Below, piece after piece: positions 49,501 through 57,954 of a stretch of DNA of 64,000 nt (its first letter is position 1; each line of letters opens with the position of its first letter). The DNA lies in assembly GCA_036244855.1 (NCBI GenBank), contig BQKZ01000043.1:112586-176585 (forward strand), read 5' to 3'. The notes under the pieces are model-generated. The model made no database searches and was not told the DNA's origin. It saw only the letters and a program-made list of their open reading frames with translations. The DNA comes from Temnopleurus reevesii (taxonomy: Eukaryota > Echinodermata > Echinoidea > Temnopleuroida > Temnopleuridae). The position numbers and the translations under genes are program-made.

Positions 49501-52500
49501 CGTTAATCAGAAATTTCAAGAGATGGCAACCTCAAACATGCAAATTTTCATCTTTTTTACTAATAATTCCTTAACTCTTTCACTCCGTAATTTCAGTTTC
49601 CAAATTTCCTTAAATCTGTACGGAATAGAATGCAGGGAATGGGGGGGAATATATGGAATACATAGGGAAAGCATTGTAAATTTTTACTTTGTGTTCAAAA
49701 GCATACAAAGGCATGAATATTTTTTATCCTTGAGACCTCCCCTATCAAAATATGTATAATATGGCCATGTCACAGACAATATAACATGTGACATGTGACG
49801 TCACATATATCCTTTTTTATTAACAGTGACGTCAGCAAGCCGGTTTCCCCGGCTATCCGTACAATACGTACTATTTCTCTCGCGCCGCTTACACCGGCCC
49901 GCCATAGCGAAAGAGTTAACTCCATCCAAAATGATGTCAATGCTCAAAATGATCATGACCTGGGCGGTGTTTCACCAAATCGTTTTTAAAGTTACACACG
50001 ACTTTAAGAAAGAGAGGAGCAAATTAACAAGTATAATATGCGCAACATTCTCAATCGTTCAGCACAAGAACTGATACCGCTAATGCGTAAAGTCGTTCTT
50101 TAAGTCTTTCGTAACATGGTGAAACACTGTCCAGGAGAACAAGCTCAGAGTCTTTCCCTCCTAAAAAAAACACTTACTAGACACACAAACCCTGTGGTTC
50201 AACCCAATTTCAACCCAATAGTCCACACTCTCTCATCAGGCTTCACCATCTCTTTCTTGGCACTGTTATTTGTTATTCCTTGTGTGTCTTCTCAATCACA
50301 TACACTGAATATAATCAATGTTACATTGCATGAAGTCTGTTTAGCACATGAATAATGGAACAAGTGTCTGCTTGAAACATTAATTTGTTTGGCTTCAAAA
50401 CCTCTGATAAGAATAAAGAAGCAAACAAAAGTATGTAAAATTACTGTTTGAGTATAGAGGCATATTATGTTGCAAAGAATGCCCAAGCCTTGTTCACAAC
50501 ATAAGACTTATGGTTGCGAAAGGCTTCTACAGAAGATGAACGAGGTGATAAGTCTGTGATGACTATTAAGGTGTCAGAAATGAAGTCAGCTTTTCACCTA
50601 TGAAATATCAAATTTTATTACATTAATTCAAGAACAAAGCTTTAAATATCAGACTGACAATTTCACTAAAAGCCATAAAAATGTTGAGGTAAGATGTAAT
50701 TAGACTTCAAAATTAGAGGACTCTCCCAATTTCTCAAATACAAAAAAGGTATGCTTGTCACAGGCAGGATGCCTACAGAGCATGGCCCTGCACCCAAAGG
50801 GTTAAAGTTCAATATCTTTTTTTTTAAATGGAGCAAACTGTTTTATTCTGATTGTGAATGAGATCTTTACCTTGCGAGACTCTTCCTCTAATATCTGAAG
50901 ATGAAGAGACATTTGAAGGTGTGCTAGTCTCCTTTCAGTCATTTCATCTAGTCGACTGCATGCCTGCCGCACTTGTTCAAAAAGAGTAGTCAAACAGGTG
51001 ATGGCATCCCTAAACACACAAAAATTGAAAGAAAAAATAGCTTTAGTATATTCCATATAGGTTTTCTAATAATGAAGACGTTAACAAATAAGCGATGGAC
51101 ATGATTAACAACTCCTCACAATGACTCCATAATTAGATTGTAGATATTTAAGACAATGGTATGAATCTACCATGCAAAAAAAGACACAGCATTGATATTA
51201 AATTATTTTACAACTGACACCACAGTTGTTAAAAAGTAGTTTCATAATTTAATTTTGTATAAGAACAGGATCATTATAGGTACATGTAGTTGAACAAAGA
51301 TTCATGTTGTAATCTTATTCAAATATTGATTGAAGGTTTCACTTGTGGATGATTCCCATCAAAATATCTAAAGGGGCTAGGTCCTTTTGAAGACCACTAA
51401 CATATCCAAGAAAGATTACTTGTAAGGTGAAGCCTTCTACTTGTCAATCTAAATCAGTCCTACATGCTCATAATGATTATCTGATGAGATAGATAGAAGT
51501 ATGATCTCAAACAAATCATGTGGGCGTATATAGAACATTGTAGAATTAGTTCCAAATAGGCTTTATGAGCATTTATCTTTTTATCTGACCAAATGTTATC
51601 TGATTGATTAATTGACTGATGTTATCTATTTGACAGGGATTCATGTACGAGTAAATAAATGTTTTAATCTTTGCATATTGTAGCAACACCAACATAAACA
51701 AATCCAAAAATAAATGAGCAGAACATTTAATACGAGTGATGAACACCTTCATATTTACTACCATCATTATTTCAGAAAATTTCACTTTAAATCATTGGCA
51801 GGAATTTTCCTAGTACATAGCCTAACGAACATTATTTTTGAACTTGACAATGTTCCAACTGAATGTGTATAAATTTAGATGTCTCCAACTCCAAGCCATT
51901 TCATTACATGCTATGTTAGCACGTATTTGCCAAATGTTGGTCTCCTGTTGCAAACGACTGACAAAACAACAGTTGTCAACTTCATCTTGTACAAAACAGG
52001 AAATAAACATTAACATGAACATATTTCAGAGGATCTACTTTAGTGGAGATGGAAAACTCGAGTTTTAAACCCATGAGAGTTTCATGAAAGGATAAAATGT
52101 TTTATGGTGCCATACACCCCCCCCCTCCAAAAATGAGGGGGATGTACGGCACAATACTGAGCAACCCTATAATATCTCCATTTAACGGTGAAGACATTGA
52201 ATAGAATACAATGCTACGTATTCCTCTCATCTTTAATTACTACAATGGCTAATTAAATCTATTAATTAATTACACCATAGGTCAGTAGCTTTCATTTCAT
52301 TGGGTTTTTTTTTTCAAGTTGAGTTCCAGAAGGAAGTCAAACTGTCAGTAAGACTGAGATTACAGGAAACATATTGAATGTATGGTAAAAGAGAATTAAA
52401 CCCCATCTTCCATTCGAAATAAGCTTTCATTTCTTTTCCTTTTTTAAATTAAATATCATCTTCTAAATTTCATTAAATGGTGATCCTGTATCTTAGTGTT

Positions 52501-54235
52501 ACGTGAATGACATACACTCCTACATGCAGATTGCTTTTGAAGGTGACCTCAATAATGAATATTGTTATGATGTGAAAGATTATAAATTTAACAAAAATCT
52601 TATAAGCGCTGAAATACTTAATATCTCAGGTGATGCTGTAGTTCTTTTGTAAAGCTTTCAGCGCCATGAGCACCGATAAGGTGGACCTGTGCGCTATACA
52701 AGTAGCCACCATTATTATTATTATTATTAAAAAAAATATAAACATAGCTTTATAAACGTTTACAGCATTGAAAATACAGTAAACCTTGCCAAAGTCGAAT
52801 TCATATAAGTCAAATAATCCTGTATGTCAAAGGTCTTTTCAAGTCCACCTCTGTTTATAATCTTTTGTTTTTAACCCTCATAAGTCGAATAAGTGGAAGA
52901 TATTTATGCAGTCCCAACAGATTCCACTCAGGCAAGGTTGACTGTATTGCATTTGCACCCTTCTGTCTTTAAATCATTTGAGTTGTCAATTTCCAGTCAT
53001 TTAACACCATTACATAACACCTGGAGACAAGCAGGCCATTAATAAACCTTGGGGTTTAATTCATTTCACTCATTACAAAACCACAGTGAAACAATCTGGA
53101 AAAAAGGTTTGTCATATCACTAACAGATAACCCTGTATCTAATCAAAGAGCTAGCACATTTTATTGTCATATCTCTATGATGGAATAAAGTGGAAACTTG
53201 GTACAATTCAATCATTTGAGAATGAAAAAAAGAAATACATTGATTAAGTCTGTTTAAAACATCCAGTGTACAAGCCAAGACAATGGAAAATAAAAGAAGG
53301 TGTGATATTAACTTAGGTCCTACTTAGGGTAGGTCCTTTTCAGGACCACTCACATTTCCAAGAAAGATAACTCGTTGTACCGTGAAGCATTATTCTCATC
53401 ATTCTTCCACGAGTGAAACCTTCAAACAATATTTGAAATTAACTTGTTGGAAGATATCGCTGAACTACAATAAACCATTAATCACATTATTCTTTCAAAC
53501 AAGTTAATGAAATAATTCCTCACATCATGGTGTATTGATGGCCTTTGTCAATTCCCTACAAACCACTAAAGGAGTATAAATGATCTTATCTTACAAATAG
53601 ACCGGCAAGGAGAATAAAAAGGCAGGAAATCTTGAGAAGCTAATTACAAATTTGTCTTGTAATCCCTATTAAAGAACACACTGCAATTATTGATTTATCC
53701 ATTTGACAAAGACTGTTCTAGAGATAAGAGTAAGTGACACAATTGGTAAGCTGGTGTTGATTCTCTGAATACAACTTGAATGAGAGGATGATACAGAGAG
53801 AACACTCATTACAACATGTAAAAAGTATATTAACGAATACTAGCTGCAATAGTGAATATTCATTTACCTAAGTACAGCGACTAATAAATGATGATTAACT
53901 AGTTTATTAGAGGTTGAGTAGTGAGCATTAAAAGAAAGAGAGGAGTTAAAAGTTGTAATGAGTAAGCTTATCTACCTTTTATACAAGAGCAAAATAATAA
54001 GCCAAATGGCCTTTAAAAAGAAATTATATAAAATAACAATGTTTGTCAAATAACCTGTTCCTCCGTAATGCATAAATGGGAGGCCTATTTATCTTAAATG
54101 TACATAATTCTCTCCTCACAAGTTCCAGCTAACAAATTTTCATCTACTGAAATGCTTTCAATATACTCACTTGTACTCACGAGGAGTTGCAAATATATCC
54201 ACCAAAGATTGTCGTAAAGTACTGCATAGATCCAT
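30931..54235 (-). CDS. PLEKHG4-like: Rho guanine nucleotide exchange factor, puratrophin-1/Solo/quattro-like (DH-PH), 15 coding exons
   Basis: Spliced model on the minus strand: 54235-54171, 51009-50871, 49334-49209, 47796-47581, 42843-41935, 40196-40008, 39417-39244, 38565-38479, 38017-37874, 35581-35504, 34290-34255, 33528-33394, 32585-32405, 31947-31843, 31508-30931. All junctions are GT-AG with matching phases, giving about 1053 residues. Residues 1-about 270 are helical and spectrin-like; about 270-500 are polar and disordered; DH spans about 525-708 (IIDEVIQTEQDYV; later YLLKPVQRLGKYALLLRDLI); PH spans about 715-822, ending with the conserved Trp in VWTADISRLLW. A Ser-rich tail follows, with the family motif INDRAVN. 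DH-PH proteins load GTP onto Rho-type GTPases in the cytoplasm. The DH insert RGKRSIVFGNLEKIYHFH and the post-PH block are typical of PLEKHG4/ARHGEF40. The gene converges on ZFHX. Confidence 0.88.
31843..31947 (-). CDS. RhoGEF exon: post-PH block
   Basis: Completes Glu, then encodes TRQHELSSLGFSSRQTFDIK and PSQDRINDRAVNLK. Phase 1 at both ends. The DIKPSxxxINDRAV motif follows the PH domain in puratrophin/Solo proteins. Confidence 0.9.
32405..32585 (-). CDS. RhoGEF exon: PH domain, C-terminal part
   Basis: Encodes MSDIGLTESIGETGTKFEVW through WTADISRLLWHQALKSK and ends after one base of the next codon (phase 1), donor GTGTGT. It contains the invariant Trp of the PH C-terminal helix. Confidence 0.94.
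33394..33528 (-). CDS. RhoGEF exon: PH domain, N-terminal part
   Basis: Encodes AEFLVFRGLRKCVRHVFLFE then DLLLFSKPKKT through YKFSLK, 45 codons, phase 0 at both ends, donor GTAAGT. RHVFLFEDLLLFSK is the classic PH beta3-beta4 pattern. Confidence 0.94.
34255..34290 (-). CDS. RhoGEF 36-nt micro-exon at the DH-PH junction
   Basis: Only 12 codons, VNLREQGELLRQ, with the acceptor TTTTGATTAG and donor GTGAGT, phase 0 at both ends. It encodes the first PH strand lead-in (family consensus NLxEQGxLxRQ). Confidence 0.92.
35504..35581 (-). CDS. RhoGEF exon: end of DH domain
   Basis: Encodes AAEVMIEFQMRHGNDLLAMD through QDSD in 26 codons, with donor GTAAGT. RHGNDLLAMD is a family hallmark at the DH-PH junction. 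Confidence 0.93.
36797..37060. mobile_element. Diverged relative of the 27012 foldback element
   Basis: It shares the order of short blocks with the left half of the 27012-27615 element: AATTTCAACTCCAATATGACTTGA, ATTATTACAAAGTATGC, TTGAGAAAAACT, GAAAATTGACA and ATTAATGA. The matching right arm is not clear. Confidence 0.5.
37159..37766. mobile_element. About 600-bp foldback MITE
   Basis: The left end AAAGGGGAACTAAAC is mirrored by the right end GTTAGTTCCCCT. Both arms share, inverted, GTTATGAA and ATATGACGAT blocks and an inner GACAACTCCTCATTCACT palindrome. No coding capacity. The copy at 48658-48777 runs into the assembly gap. Confidence 0.8.
37874..38017 (-). CDS. RhoGEF exon: DH catalytic helix
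   Basis: Encodes SKQRRLRDSMDMASYLLKPV and then QRLGKYALLLRDLIRQ, the most conserved DH segment (CR3), which contacts the GTPase switch regions. 48 codons, phase 0 at both ends, donor GTCAGT. Confidence 0.95.
38479..38565 (-). CDS. RhoGEF exon: DH domain, middle
   Basis: Encodes RQEFSLYALYNMNKPKSDRL through FGHFFR in 29 codons, between an AACAG acceptor and a GTAAGT donor, phase 0 at both ends. The YxxYxxNKPxSD pattern is typical of puratrophin-type DH domains. Confidence 0.92.
38741..38811. repeat. Short tandem repeat of TGGAATATTGATG
   Basis: Three imperfect copies of a 22-23-base unit containing GGAATATTGATGCTG, followed by two GATATTGATGA units, within a RhoGEF intron. Confidence 0.8.
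39244..39417 (-). CDS. RhoGEF exon: DH domain, N-terminal half
   Basis: Encodes NYVVEMDREDIPQALRGKRS through GQCFLKH, phase 0 at both ends. Its acceptor lies at the end of a local 39-40-bp tandem repeat that copies the polypyrimidine tract and AG three times (39411-39510). Confidence 0.93.
39411..39510 (-). repeat. Tandem repeat that copies a splice acceptor
   Basis: On the minus strand the block CTGCTTTTTCAG occurs three times (the distal copy with one extra T), with AG ends at about 39418, 39457 and 39497. Spacing is 39 then 40 nt. The first two are in the same frame: using the middle acceptor would add 13 residues, NIVMIVLFILLFQ, to the DH domain. Confidence 0.85.
40008..40196 (-). CDS. 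RhoGEF exon: start of DH domain
   Basis: Starts SQWSPLDANRHIRRS after a TTTCAG acceptor and contains the first conserved DH block, LLIIDEVIQTEQDYVLALKY, with the key Glu in TEQDY. Ends ILE before GTAGGT, phase 0 at both ends. Confidence 0.93.
40459..40489. repeat. C-rich homopolymer-like run
   Basis: Long C runs broken by A and T, followed by A7, in a RhoGEF intron. Confidence 0.85.
40953..41304. mobile_element. Candidate foldback element
   Basis: The left CAGGTTGCTACAAAC and right GGTAGCACCCTG are imperfect inverted matches, each next to a CACTTGCCC or GGGCAAGTG block. The match is weaker than in the other elements here. Confidence 0.4.
41935..42843 (-). CDS. RhoGEF large linker exon (303 codons)
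   Basis: The acceptor CTCTCATTACAG precedes AYEWSLGGMKFVAML; the donor CAG/GTAACA is in phase 0. The first 90 or so residues are helical and spectrin-like (LEKYLRENPVISDEDFNKML). The rest is polar and Ser/Thr/Glu-rich (SVDSGISVSEKATE, FEEREEEGCE), probably disordered and phosphorylated. It links the helical region to the DH domain. Confidence 0.88.
43105..43155 (-). CDS. Possible alternative first exon of RhoGEF
   Basis: ATG at 43155 (G at -3, G at +4) encodes MESRVRFYQNLDDICKD, then a strong GTAAGT donor in phase 0 that fits exon 42843-41935. An in-frame TGA lies upstream, and the only phase-compatible internal acceptor (ATGGAG before TCT) lacks a pyrimidine tract. An alternative start, giving about 888 residues, is therefore likelier than an internal exon. 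Confidence 0.5.
45852..46159 (+). mobile_element. tRNA-derived SINE
   Basis: The head has a pol III A box TGGTGTAGTGG (45859-45869) and B box GGTTCGAGTCC (45903-45913). The body contains GTTAATTTCCTTCAGCAA and the end is GGCGCTATATAAAT plus an AT-rich tail. It lies in a RhoGEF intron, antisense to the gene. It is a retroposon and not a working tRNA gene. Confidence 0.9.
47581..47796 (-). CDS. RhoGEF coding exon 4
   Basis: The acceptor TTCCTTCCTACCCTATAG precedes KQIGRGEDVLEEIHTL. A Gly/Pro/Thr-rich loop follows, then LEKKHKEIAEAVWLYTMLDK, ending before GTTTGT (phase 0, 72 codons). Joined to exon 3 it gives FYFNAMKQIGRGEDVLEEI, a continuous helix. Confidence 0.85.
48658..48777. mobile_element. 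Foldback MITE truncated by the assembly gap
   Basis: TTAAAGGGGAACTACAC followed by GTGAAAATTTGAGCAAAATC and AAAAGTTATGAATTTTCAA matches the left arm of the 37159 element in the same order, then runs into N. Confidence 0.75.
48778..49189. other. Assembly gap (412 N)
   Basis: A run of N inside the intron between RhoGEF exons 4 and 3. It begins inside a palindromic MITE, which probably explains the assembly failure. Flanking exon phases agree, so no exon needs to be hidden here. Confidence 0.99.
49209..49334 (-). CDS. RhoGEF coding exon 3
   Basis: The acceptor TATCCTGCAG precedes VSEWVKNDGSRKLKQL, and the exon ends FEKFYFNAM before the donor GTTAGT (phase 0 both ends, 42 codons). It continues the helical repeat. 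The 412-N assembly gap begins 19 nt after the donor, in the intron. Confidence 0.82.
49378..49430. repeat. Short tandem repeat of GCAAGTTGCAGTTGA
   Basis: About three imperfect 17-nt units alternating GATCGCAAGTTGCAGTT and GAACGCAAGTTGCAGTT in the RhoGEF exon 2-3 intron. Confidence 0.75.
49796..49834. promoter_or_regulatory. Two perfect CRE palindromes
   Basis: TGACGTCA occurs at 49796-49803 and 49827-49834, 31 bp apart, next to a CpG-richer stretch (about 49840-49910) that contrasts with the AT-rich intron. The octamer is the full CREB/ATF consensus. Function is not shown, and the block could be part of a repeat. Confidence 0.35.
49960..50133. mobile_element. Short MITE with GTGTTTCACCA termini
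   Basis: The left GGCGGTGTTTCACCAAATCG is matched, inverted, by the right TGGTGAAACACTGTCCA. Inner ACGACTTTAAGAA and AAAGTCGTTCTTTAAG blocks also pair. Confidence 0.7.
50871..51009 (-). CDS. RhoGEF coding exon 2
   Basis: The acceptor TTGTGTGTTTAG precedes G, completing Lys with exon 1. It encodes DAITCLTTLFEQVRQ through ILEEESRK, an amphipathic spectrin-like helix, and ends in phase 0 before GTAAAG. Confidence 0.85.
51325..51440. mobile_element. Interspersed repeat fragment
   Basis: Contains GATTGAAGGTTTCACTTGTG, whose inverse is found at about 53408-53430 (CACGAGTGAAACCTTCAA), and TAGGTCCTTTTGAAGACCACT followed by TCCAAGAAAGAT, also present at 53330-53370. Two copies of one non-coding repeat family. 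Confidence 0.5.
52655..52729 (+). mobile_element. SINE tail of a second family
   Basis: CAGCGCCATGAGCACC, then GTGCGCTATACAAGTAGCCACC and ATT repeats: a SINE-like 3' end without a visible pol III head. Confidence 0.5.
52775..52946. mobile_element. Short MITE with CAGTMAACCTTGCC termini
   Basis: The left TACAGTAAACCTTGCCAAAG is matched, inverted, by the right GGCAAGGTTGACTGTA. Internal AAGTCGAAT and ATAAGTCGAAT blocks are present. Same family as 30766-30906. Confidence 0.75.
53310..53430. mobile_element. Interspersed repeat fragment, second copy
   Basis: Shares TAGGTCCTTTTCAGGACCACT and TTTCCAAGAAAGAT with 51325-51440 and ends in CCACGAGTGAAACCTTCAA. Confidence 0.5.
54171..54235 (-). CDS. 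RhoGEF coding exon 1
   Basis: ATG at 54235 with A at -3 and G at +4. It reads MDLCSTLRQSLVDIFATPREY then AA before the donor GTGAGT (phase 2). An in-frame TAG lies four codons upstream, and a CAG acceptor-like site sits just before AGGAGAATGG. The exon may therefore include 5' UTR from an upstream spliced exon. Confidence 0.75.
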
Positions 54236-54900
54236 TCTCCTCTGCTAAATATATCCTAACAAATATTATCCAGAGTTTATAGCGGACATATAAAGCTGAC
54301 CAAAGTCATGAACATTTGGTGTGACTGCACAAATTCCTATGACGATACAGACAAACACACTTCATACTAGTTGGCTTTTATTCAATTAAGGTCATCTCGA
54401 CAACACACGGCGAGATCGAGTAAATGAAAGGCTTCCAAAAACTTTGCAAATACTAAGCTACCTCTTTGACAAGGTTTGAAAGGATGACTGGCAAACAGAG
54501 CAAACAGGTTGAAAGAGAGGGGGAGAGAGCCGGCACCTTGGAACCAAACAAATACCATCCCAGTCATGCCTCATTGCCAAACAACGTATAACACTAAAGA
54601 TCATGCATTATCAAATACTACTCATTGTACTGGAAAAAGATCTATCCCACAATGCAACCAATTCATCAGAGAGCAAAATCAATGAACTATTTTTGTGAAA
54701 CTAAAAAAAAAACTGTTTTTCACCTTGCATTTCAGAGTGCACCAAACCCCCTGAAGGCAAACAGATTCCGCTCTAAAAAAATTCCTTCCACTTAAGCGGG
54801 GCGGTGATCATAAAGAGACAATTAACGATCAATAATAGTGAGCTTAAAAAAAGATTATACTCATGATTTTCGAAGAGGACCACAAAATAATTGATTTGTT

Positions 54901-55415
54901 GAAATGAATGATTTCCAGTCATTTTATGTCTCCCCCAATGATGAACCTATGACGTATAAAATGATTGTTGTCTTTTTATGATCATGGATTCCTTGTTAAA
55001 TTAAACCTTCCACCAACAGATTTGTCACATTTCTGTTGAAACACAAGTTTATCTTTTTTATGATTGTAATGTAGCTGAAAAGTGAGGTTAGAAAAACTAA
55101 TATTTATGATTTTCTACAAAGACTACAAACTCTAATCATTCTTTGAAAGAATCAAAAACTATATTAATTTTTAAGAAAAGTATAACATTGAATAACAATG
55201 CTCTAGAAGGCAAAAAATTTCATTTGTCAAAATGAATGATTTCCAGTAATTTCATGTCTCCCCCAATAATGAACCTATGATGTATAAAATGATTGTTGTC
55301 CTTCTATGATCATGGATTCCTTGATCAAATAAACCTTCCACCAACAGATTTGTCACATTTCTGTTGAAACACAAGTTAATATTTGTTCATGCTTTTGTAA
55401 TGTACATGTAGCTGA
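54901..55415. repeat. Tandem duplication, period about 328 bp
   Basis: 54901-55062 and 55229-55400 are about 90% alike. Both carry AATGAATGATTTCCAG, TAAAATGATTGTTGTC, TATGATCATGGATTCCTTG and CCTTCCACCAACAGATTTGT. The DNA between copies is less clearly repeated. Confidence 0.85.
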
Positions 55416-57321
55416 AAAGTTGAGAAGAGAGTTTGTTGATAAAATTGGCTCTTAGTTAATATCCCTTTGTATTGTACAATCGACATCAGTTAAAAAGACA
55501 TATAACATATGACAAAATAAATCAGAATATACTTGATAAGATTACATGAAAGTAATTTTTATCAACCCATATCACCTTGTGTATTAGCATCCTTTCCTTT
55601 TAGAACTTCAAAATTGTATTTGCCAATATTTTATTTGCTGCATTTTACCTAATTTGTTTTAATTGTATATATTTCAATGTGTTTCAGGGCCCCATGGAAG
55701 ACCAAACTTTGTTGAATGGGCTACCCTGGTGAAATATGAATGAATAAATATATAAATAAATAAGACTGGCTCCGTACACCCTTTCAGAGGAATTAAAACA
55801 AATGCCTCTGTTCCTCCCAGGGGTCCACATACATATTGAACAAGTATATTACGTTTCAAATTTGAAGACCAAACAAGGAAAAGACTCATGCTTGGATTAA
55901 TAAGATAAATGAAAGGACCACATTAAAAATTATTGAATCACTTAATCATCTTATTCTAGAGATACATTTATATTCAGAGTACAAGAATTCACCAGTTAAT
56001 ACAATTAACCTTGGAGCATTTGTCTGCAATATTAGACATGTTGAATTGATTATCGCTAAACAAATAGAAAAGCTTCATTCTAGAAAATGGTCCCCTATTG
56101 AAAATGTGCTTCAACAATCAATCAATTTATGTGTCAAATCCTGTGATGAGCTGGCTGTTGCATTGATTAATTGACTATTGTTATCTTAAATTTACATAAT
56201 CAGTTTATATTTTGTTGTTGTATGATTATTATGTATTGTCGTGTTGAAAATCTTTGAAAATTTATAAAGTTTTAAAAGATTACAAAAAACTTCACCCACA
56301 GATCCAATAATTGGTTTCACTATTTTATTCAAATATCTAAATTTATTGCAAAAAAACTTGTGATCAGTATTGCAAAAGGCTTTTCTTTTACAAGCAGTTC
56401 TGGAACAATTTACCTAAATATGGAGATCATTAACACTTTCTATTTTCACAAATTTCATATATTGAAATCATGTAAATAAATTGGCTTTTTTATACTCATT
56501 TTCAAAGTTCATGAAGAAACAGATTGCTTCTAGAAAAGATTTATCAATATTTTGCAAATGTTTGATTTCTGGCAACATTAGATTGGGTTTATCAAAAGAC
56601 CTCACAATGTTTTGACATTGATAAAAAGAGAAGTAATCTTAAACTGTATTTCCCTTCCACCCACTGTGGGAATAATCCTTCTAATGCAAACTACACTACC
56701 CCTCAAACAGGGCATGACATCATTGTGATCACAGCTTCAACTTTACTTTGGCCAACAAATATCAAATACTGTTTACAAAATGTTGCCTGATATGATCATA
56801 AAAGCAAAATCAGACTTATTGTTAAAAGTTAATTGAGTGTGAAATAAAAGATTTAAGAGATAGAGTTCTACTTCTGTAAGAAACTGAGTTTGTATACTAA
56901 TAGCAAATTGATTTGAGTGCCTTCCGGGGTCTAACATATTACAAGCCTGTACCAATTTGGATTCAATGATTAAAAGGCAAGTAATAAACACAGTATAGAA
57001 TTATTCTGAATTTGTGTCAGTAAAATATTGCCAGCATTTAAGTCAGCATACTCTCAATAGGTTGGGACTCAAAATCATAATGCCATCATGGAGCAAATTA
57101 ATAGACTGAGAAATTTTACAATGCAATTCTGTATTTGACAACTTGCTACAAAAAAAATACAATATAAGCAAAATACTCAGCAAGATTTCCCCCTTGTGAA
57201 TGTATATATTCCTGTGTCACCCCCCCCCCCCCCCCCTATTGACTACACGCTTCAGGGTCACCTGAAAGTTACACCACTTTTAAAAGGCTACTCCATGAAT
57301 CTCTAGTTTGCAAGCACATAC

Positions 57322-57498
57322 CCTAGACTTTCGGTGTGTGCATGCGCAGAGCATGATACAGGGTATGCATTGTGTGACTAATCACACACATCAGCATTGC
57401 TCTGTCCTCTGTCTTGGGGAGAGCATGAGACACACAATGAGACACACAATGCATACCCTGTATCACTCTCTGTGCATGCACACAACGAAACCCAAGGG
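57322..57498. repeat. Palindrome with about 57-bp arms
   Basis: The left arm (57322-57379) and right arm (57440-57498) share, inverted, TGATACAGGGTATGCATTGT and GTGTGTGCATGC. The loop is about 60 nt and contains GAGACACACAAT repeats. Overlapping open frames on both strands are a by-product of the symmetry. Confidence 0.85.
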
Positions 57499-57954
57499 TC
57501 TGTTCTGGCAGACTAATGAATCTCCAGAATTCAGATTGCTGGCCGAGCTGACTCCTGATCACTCTTGTGATTGCTTGTCCAGTTCAAATTAACTGTTAAA
57601 CTAGTTTCTCTTAAAGTAATTTATGTTTATTCATTTTTTTGTATTCATCTATTCAAAACATTATAAAATATTACAATTTAGTGCCGTAGAGCTGAACTGG
57701 GTGTAAGAATGACTGCTAAGATTCCTGGTCAACCGAACCGTTTCCTTGCATTTTTTCCCCTGCATGTAAGCTGCATTCTGAATGGAATGCACCTTGATTT
57801 ACACAGAGAAATCAGTTTGCTTTCAAACCTTCTTGAATGACGTCAAACTGACAAGAGCACATTCATGAAAGAAAGGAGATATCCAGCCCAACCACAGGCC
57901 TCCCTGGGTATGTAATTAATGCTCAGAATGCTAACATTCTGAATGAATGTGCAG

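Larger units (their letters stand above)
43156..54170 (-). other. RhoGEF 5' introns
   Basis: Introns of about 4.7 kb (47580-42844), 1.4 kb (49208-47797), 1.5 kb (50870-49335) and 3.2 kb (54170-51010). They carry a SINE, a SINE tail, several MITEs and the second assembly gap. If the 43155 start is a real alternative first exon, its promoter would lie just right of 43155; I see no clear TATA or CpG cluster there. Confidence 0.65.

Noticed and set aside
57308..57592. Overlapping frames on both strands (94 and 79 codons)
   Set aside because: Their peptides resemble each other because the DNA is a palindrome.
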